Source: Nitratireductor sp. XY-223 (GTDB lineage: Bacteria; Pseudomonadota; Alphaproteobacteria; Rhizobiales; Rhizobiaceae). From it: a stretch of DNA of 49,324 nucleotides. The DNA is taken from contig NZ_SPNT01000017.1 of assembly GCF_004959855.1 (NCBI RefSeq), positions 1 to 49,324 on the forward strand, written 5' to 3'. The notes beneath the pieces are model-generated. The model had not been told where the DNA came from and searched no databases. It saw nothing but the letters and a program-made list of their open reading frames with translations. Of this stretch, positions 45,481 to 49,324 are shown one piece after another. The translations under genes were made by a program, and so were the position numbers. How positions within the stretch are numbered: the stretch's first letter is position 1; the number at the start of each line of letters is the position of its first letter.

Positions 45481-46212
45481 ATGCGCCACAATCAGAGCTT
45501 TCATCAATGGCTATCGGACTATACTTTCGAGATCGGGCCTTCACTTTTCGAACGCACTTCGGATGAGACCATACGGGGCACTGCCAATTCGGATAATATA
45601 TACGGCGGCTCGGGAAACGACACGATATTCGGAAACTAGGGCGATGACTGGATTTACGGCGGCCGAGAGGAAGGCAACGACCGTATCTGGGGTGGCGATG
45701 GAGACGACAGGATTTATGGCGGCGATGGGAACAACAGGATTTATGGGGGAGACGGAAACGACAGGCTGAGCGCTGCCGACGGGAATGATGTCATCCGGGG
45801 CGGCAAGGGCGATGACTGGATTCATGGCAATAGTGGAGATGACACGCTAGGCGGCGGCAAGGGCGACGACACCCTGAACGGCGGCGCTGGAAATGACAGG
45901 CTGATCGGTGGTATGGGCAACGACACCCTGAACGGTGGCTCGGGTGCGGATACCTATGTGTTCGGCGGCAACAGCAATGGCCACGACACGATAATAGCAT
46001 TTGGAAAAAGGTGGACCGGCCAGGAGTATGTGGAAGAAGACGGAGACGTTATCGAGATCAAGGGCGGAAAGGCAACGAAATTCTCCGATCTGACCATCAC
46101 GACCAACGCGGAGGGCAACGTGGTGATCACCGGCTACGCGGATGACAGCAGCATCACGCTGCTTAACGCCACCGCCTCCGAACTCACCGAGTCCGATTTC
46201 ACCTTCGTCTGA
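45481..46212 (+). pseudogene. RTX repeat protein with in-frame TAG (codon 53)
   Basis: ATG 45481 follows GGGAGGG. The frame has RTX nonapeptides (GGSGNDTIFGN), a TAG at 45637-45639, then continues in the same frame [19 protein letters not shown] to [10 protein letters not shown] and TGA. The TAG takes the variable place in a GN-x-GDD repeat, so a single change (CAG or AAG to TAG) is the simplest cause. Downstream repeats and the C-terminal secretion segment are intact. About 243 codons in all. Confidence 0.82.
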
Positions 46213-46250
46213 GGCTCTGTATAATCTGCACAAACTGTATAGGAGATATC

Positions 46251-46943
46251 ATGCGACTATTACTATTTCATTTTCTCGGGGAACCCATATATTACGATAA
46301 CTCGTTAGTCCAATGGGACCTGCAAGGCGACAACGAATGGCAGGGCAACGATGGCAATGACACGCTCTGGGGCGGTGGAGGCCATGACCGTCTGTGGGGC
46401 TATAAAGGAGACGACACTATAGCTGGAGGCACGGGCAATGACACGCTCTGGGGCGGCAGCGGCGATGACACACTGATCGGCAACGAGGGCAACGACAGGC
46501 TTCATGGTGGCACCGGCGACGACAGGATGAGTGGCGACGAGGGCAACGATACGCTGAAGGGCGGCAAAGGCAATGACCAGTTGGGCGGCGGTGCCGGTGA
46601 CGACACCATCCATGGCGGTAAGGGCGACGACGAAATTAATGGTGGTAATGGTTCCAACACTCTGACTGGAGGTAAGGGTGAGGACACGTTTGTGTTTAGT
46701 TGGACGGGCAGTTCGGACACCATTACGGATTTCGAGGTGGGGAAAGACAAGCTGGAGTTTGACTATCCTTTTGTTTATTGGGATAAACTGGGCTTTGGCG
46801 AAGTGGCGGAATTCGACGATCTTACCATCGAAAACAACTCGAATGGGGATGCGGTCGTCACTGGATATGGTCACGGCAACAGTGTCACGCTGGAAGGCGT
46901 GGATGCATCCGAACTCAGCGAGTCCGACTTCACCTTCGTCTGA
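46251..46943 (+). CDS. Secreted RTX (calcium-binding repeat) protein, short
   Basis: 230 residues: about 15 RTX units (GGxGNDTLW-type) from residue 30 to 145, a [15 protein letters not shown] cap, and a C-terminal [20 protein letters not shown] end that acts as type I secretion signal. AGGAG precedes the ATG by 6 bases; the gene follows the broken RTX gene by 38 bases in the same direction, so they form one unit behind G-run copy c. No enzymatic domain; calcium-dependent folding outside the cell is expected. Confidence 0.88.
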   Translation: MRLLLFHFLGEPIYYDNSLVQWDLQGDNEWQGNDGNDTLWGGGGHDRLWGYKGDDTIAGGTGNDTLWGGSGDDTLIGNEGNDRLHGGTGDDRMSGDEGNDTLKGGKGNDQLGGGAGDDTIHGGKGDDEINGGNGSNTLTGGKGEDTFVFSWTGSSDTITDFEVGKDKLEFDYPFVYWDKLGFGEVAEFDDLTIENNSNGDAVVTGYGHGNSVTLEGVDASELSESDFTFV

Positions 46944-46979
46944 GGCTCTGTCAGGGCATCGCATCGACGCCCATCGTAT

Positions 46980-47270
46980 TGCCGGGAGCGCCTGCCAGGC
47001 GCCGCCCCGGGGTTGAGCGCTTGCGCGCAACAGCGCCGGAAACAGGACTGCGACGGGCAGTGCGAGGACATTGCCGCTCCATGCGATTGCGCCGGCCGCG
47101 GCGGCGCAGGCAACAGGAGCGCGTGCGGCGATCGTGTCACGGACCGAAGGCGAACAACGGTTCGGCCAGTCCGAGAACGCCGCCATCCAGGCCCGGCCCG
47201 AAATATCGCGAGTCACAGGAGCCTTTGGAGGGAGAATGGAGAAACAGGAAACCCGGCGGCACCGCACTTG
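46980..47270 (-). pseudogene. traF-traB junction remnant
   Basis: Minus strand: PPGFLFLHSPSKGSCDSRYF, GVLGLAEPLFAFGP and TGA (47137-47139) match the end of TraF; one base on, TIAARAPVACAAAAGAIAWS, GNVLALPVAVLFPALL matches the start of TraB, with ACG in place of ATG (47133-47135). Both ends are truncated. It proves that a second traF-traB copy existed and shows the normal TraF stop. Confidence 0.82.
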
Positions 47271-47418
47271 CCGGGACGGGGTGTGAGCGGCCGCAATCAG
47301 GCAGGGGCGGGGCGGCCGTGAACGAAAGACCTCCCACACGAACATTGCCCGCAGCGCATGCAAACCATAGGTCGCGTGCCACAGGAAGGGGCTAAATCTG
47401 CAGCACAAAGCGAGAGGG

Positions 47419-48789
47419 ATGAAATCCATGGAAATCTCGTCCGGTTTGCGTCGAACACTGCTGCTGGCCGCTGCACTCGGCGTGGCGGCACTGGCACCTG
47501 CGGGTGTCTCGGCTGAAACCATCCTCGGCGCCATGGCCAAAGCCTATGAGAACAACCCGGACCTGAACGCGGCGCGCGCCGGGCTTCGCGCCACGGACGA
47601 GGGCGTTGCCATCGCAAAATCCGGGTACCGCCCGACCATCGCGGGATCAGCGAGCGTCTCCGGTAAGCGTGTTGACGGCGGCGGCCGGCCGGTGACGGTC
47701 GACAGCCTCGACTCGTCGGTCGGCGTGACGTTCACGCAATCGCTGTTCGACGGATTTCGGACGAGGAACAATGTCCGCGCGGCGCAGGCCAATGTGTTCG
47801 GCGGCCAGCAGAGCCTGCTGAACACGGAAATGACAATCCTGCTGTCGGCGGCGCAGATCTATGCCAATGTCGTGCGCGATGCCCGGATCGTTCGCGTCCG
47901 GCGGCAGAATCTCGAATTCCTGCGCGAGCAGCGCAACGCGGCGCAGGCGCGGTTCGATGTCGGCGAAGGCACCCGAACCGACATCGCCCTTGCCCAGGCA
48001 CAGCTTGAATCAGCACGCGCGTCCCTGCTTTCCGCCCAGGCGCAGTACAAATCGAGCGTTGCGGTCTATGTTCAGATCATCGGCATCGCGCCGAAGAACC
48101 TGAAATCGCCGAGCCCGACGCGCAAGGCCATTCCCGGATCGTCGTCCAGTGCGGTCGAGATCGGGCTGCGCGAGCATCCCAACATTCTGAGCGCCCAATA
48201 TTCGGTAGACGCGGCCGCGTTCACGGTGAAGGCCGCGGAAGGTGCGCTGCTGCCGAGCGTTTCGCTCTCGGGATCGGTCAGCCATGCCGATGGCGGCACG
48301 ACATCCGGCAGCGTTTCGGCGGCGCTCAGTGTCCCGGTCTACCAGGGCGGCGCCGCTTCGGCGACCGTGCGGCAGGCCAAGGAGACGCTCGGGCGGGCGC
48401 GCATGCTGGTCGATTCGGCGCGCCGCGAAGTGCAGCAGAATATCGTCACCGACTGGGCTCAGCTGGAAGCATCGAAAGCATCGACCGCGGCAAACGTTGC
48501 GCGGGTCCAGGCCGCGCAACTGGCATTGCAGGGCGTTGTCGAGGAGCGCAAGGTCGGACAGAGCACGACCCTCGATGTGCTCGAGACGCAGTCCAACGTG
48601 CTGTCCGCGCAGGAAAGCCTTGCCCAGTCCCGGCGTGACGCGGTCGTCGCCAGCTACAGCCTGCTGAGTTCCATGGGCCGGCTGACGGTGTCGCGGCTTG
48701 GCCTGAGAGTGGCCAAATACCGGCCCGAAAAACACTACGATGCCGTCAAGGACAAGTGGTTCGGACTGCGCACCGTGGATGGCCGCTAA
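47419..48789 (+). CDS. TolC-family outer-membrane efflux/type I secretion channel
   Basis: 456 residues. A signal peptide (TLLLAAALGVAALAPAGVSA) precedes two TolC-type repeats: ETILGAMAKAYENNPDLNAA and a second half near VEIGLREHPNILSAQYSVDA. Motifs YRPTIAGSASVSG, FTQSLFDGFRTRNNV, VRARQNLEFLREQ-like helices and TLDVLETQSNVLSAQESLAQ fit type I secretion outer-membrane proteins (TolC/HasF-like). As the only secretion gene here it probably exports the RTX proteins beside it. ATG 47419 is close to GAGAGGG; ATG 47428 has better spacing. Confidence 0.9.
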   Translation: MKSMEISSGLRRTLLLAAALGVAALAPAGVSAETILGAMAKAYENNPDLNAARAGLRATDEGVAIAKSGYRPTIAGSASVSGKRVDGGGRPVTVDSLDSSVGVTFTQSLFDGFRTRNNVRAAQANVFGGQQSLLNTEMTILLSAAQIYANVVRDARIVRVRRQNLEFLREQRNAAQARFDVGEGTRTDIALAQAQLESARASLLSAQAQYKSSVAVYVQIIGIAPKNLKSPSPTRKAIPGSSSSAVEIGLREHPNILSAQYSVDAAAFTVKAAEGALLPSVSLSGSVSHADGGTTSGSVSAALSVPVYQGGAASATVRQAKETLGRARMLVDSARREVQQNIVTDWAQLEASKASTAANVARVQAAQLALQGVVEERKVGQSTTLDVLETQSNVLSAQESLAQSRRDAVVASYSLLSSMGRLTVSRLGLRVAKYRPEKHYDAVKDKWFGLRTVDGR

Positions 48790-48976
48790 TCGACTTTGCT
48801 ACGGATAATCGAGGGCGCTTCTTCCGGGCCCGGTTATATTTGTCGCAACCACAAGCAATTCGCCGCCCCCGATATAGCGTAGGACACGGCGCGCCCGGGC
48901 GCCCGCTCCATCTGTCCTGATCTTGCGCCCGGAATTCCTGGCGCGGCGGTTGCGCGGACCGGTGGCGCCGGCTGCC

Positions 48977-49160
48977 GAGGGCCGTTCTGGCCCATTTGAC
49001 CCGGGCGCCCTGTTTCCCGGCCGGCGCTTTTGCGATGGCTGGCCGATGGCCCTGCGTCGGCATGTTGAAGGGCCGCGTTGCTCAGGCGCGTCGGATCTGT
49101 TGCCTGAAAGACGCAGTGTCTGTTTTCCTGTCGGGCGGGGTGTCTGTTCCGGGGCGTTTG
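48977..49160 (+). repeat. Long direct repeat, copy 2 (pairs with 29717-29902)
   Basis: GAGGGCCGTTCTGGCCCATT and the following about 165 bases match copy 1 with scattered changes. It leads directly into G-run copy d, whereas copy 1 has about 200 extra bases before copy a. The 48790-48976 stretch has no supported gene. Confidence 0.75.
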
Positions 49161-49209
49161 CCTATTGATTTCATAGTCACATCCCCAAGGGGGGGGGGGT
49201 ACCCTTCCG
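49159..49209 (+). promoter_or_regulatory. G-run module, copy d
   Basis: TGCCTATTGATTTCATAG, TCACATCCCCAA, 11 G (49189-49199), TACCCTTCC. The 120 bases that follow are almost identical to those after copy b (minus strand), so b and d form a large inverted pair about 13.5 kb apart. Confidence 0.62.
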
Positions 49210-49300
49210 GGCAAGCTGTCCGCAGACCGCCGGTTGACACGGTATCGCAACAGGGTGCTGCAGCGGACGCACGACACGCAATCACGGGAGAGGAAAGAAC

Positions 49301-49324
49301 ATGGCACGCGACGAAACGGTTTAT
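49301..49324 (+). CDS. Start of an ORF leaving the window (MARDETVY...)
   Basis: ATG 49301 with GGGAGAGG upstream begins MARDETVY; the same start at 35534 (minus) continues VCLDETSKQL, an IS630 transposase motif. The gene is cut by the window edge, so it may be a transposase reading frame placed behind a G-run module. Confidence 0.4.

Noticed and set aside
7542-46212. Recoding of TAG as a sense codon in this organism
   Set aside because: Intact genes such as parB, the PD40 gene and the XRE regulator end at TAG, so TAG works as stop; the two in-frame TAGs are better seen as nonsense mutations.
46305-47540. 411-codon minus-strand frame
   Set aside because: Mostly antisense to the RTX gene and the TolC gene start; only the traF-traB remnant inside it is real.

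Overview
The window looks like a GC-rich alphaproteobacterial mobile replicon, either a large plasmid or an integrative conjugative element. The clearest marker is a Ti/rhizobial-type DNA-transfer block: traG, traD and traC on the minus strand face traA, traF and traB on the plus strand across an oriT-like sequence. That arrangement is typical of Rhizobiales and related marine alphaproteobacteria. No rRNA, tRNA, replication gene or CRISPR array was seen. The species is not determined.

Layout. 1-9.6 kb: an IS200/IS605 transposase tail, a 1685-residue methyltransferase-helicase (DarB-like), a ParB-family protein, small plasmid genes (one with an in-frame TAG) and a Phd-PemK type toxin-antitoxin pair with a visible promoter and operator. 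9.9-16.7 kb: an IS5-type transposase fused to a truncated gene; a divergent AraC regulator/nitrilase pair followed by a secreted beta-propeller protein; an IS3/IS1380 chimera; a BrnT toxin with an XRE-type partner; and an IS630 element. 16.8-22 kb: a SWIM-SNF2 helicase, a decayed vapBC locus split by an intact IS4-family element with a 9-bp target duplication, and a frameshifted WGR-domain gene. 22-29.6 kb: the transfer genes and oriT. 29.6-49.3 kb: a patchwork of secreted and surface proteins (a TbpB-like lipoprotein, RTX repeat proteins, a Slam-like barrel remnant, a TolC-type outer-membrane channel) mixed with IS debris, plus an XRE regulator, a thermonuclease, a truncated RecD-like helicase, a mobilization-type gene and a second vapBC pair.

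The most unusual signal is a short conserved module present four times (near 30.1, 35.65, 45.3 and 49.2 kb). Each copy has a conserved AT-richer block, a run of 10-11 G and a conserved TAMMC-like block, and the distance across the module is nearly constant (40-41 bp). Three copies lie upstream of genes for surface or secreted proteins (lipoprotein, RTX, RTX), and the fourth points out of the window. I infer a family of slippage-prone, possibly phase-variable promoters distributed by recombination. This is a hypothesis: the runs are seen, the function is not.

Many genes are recently broken: a lost traF stop codon (supported by a second traF-traB remnant in the same window that keeps the stop), in-frame TAG codons, one-base frameshifts, and fragments of parB, recD and transposases. 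The transfer block itself looks nearly intact, but no mating-pair formation (type IV secretion) genes are in view. The RTX proteins would need a type I ABC transporter and adaptor that are not here; only the TolC-like component is.
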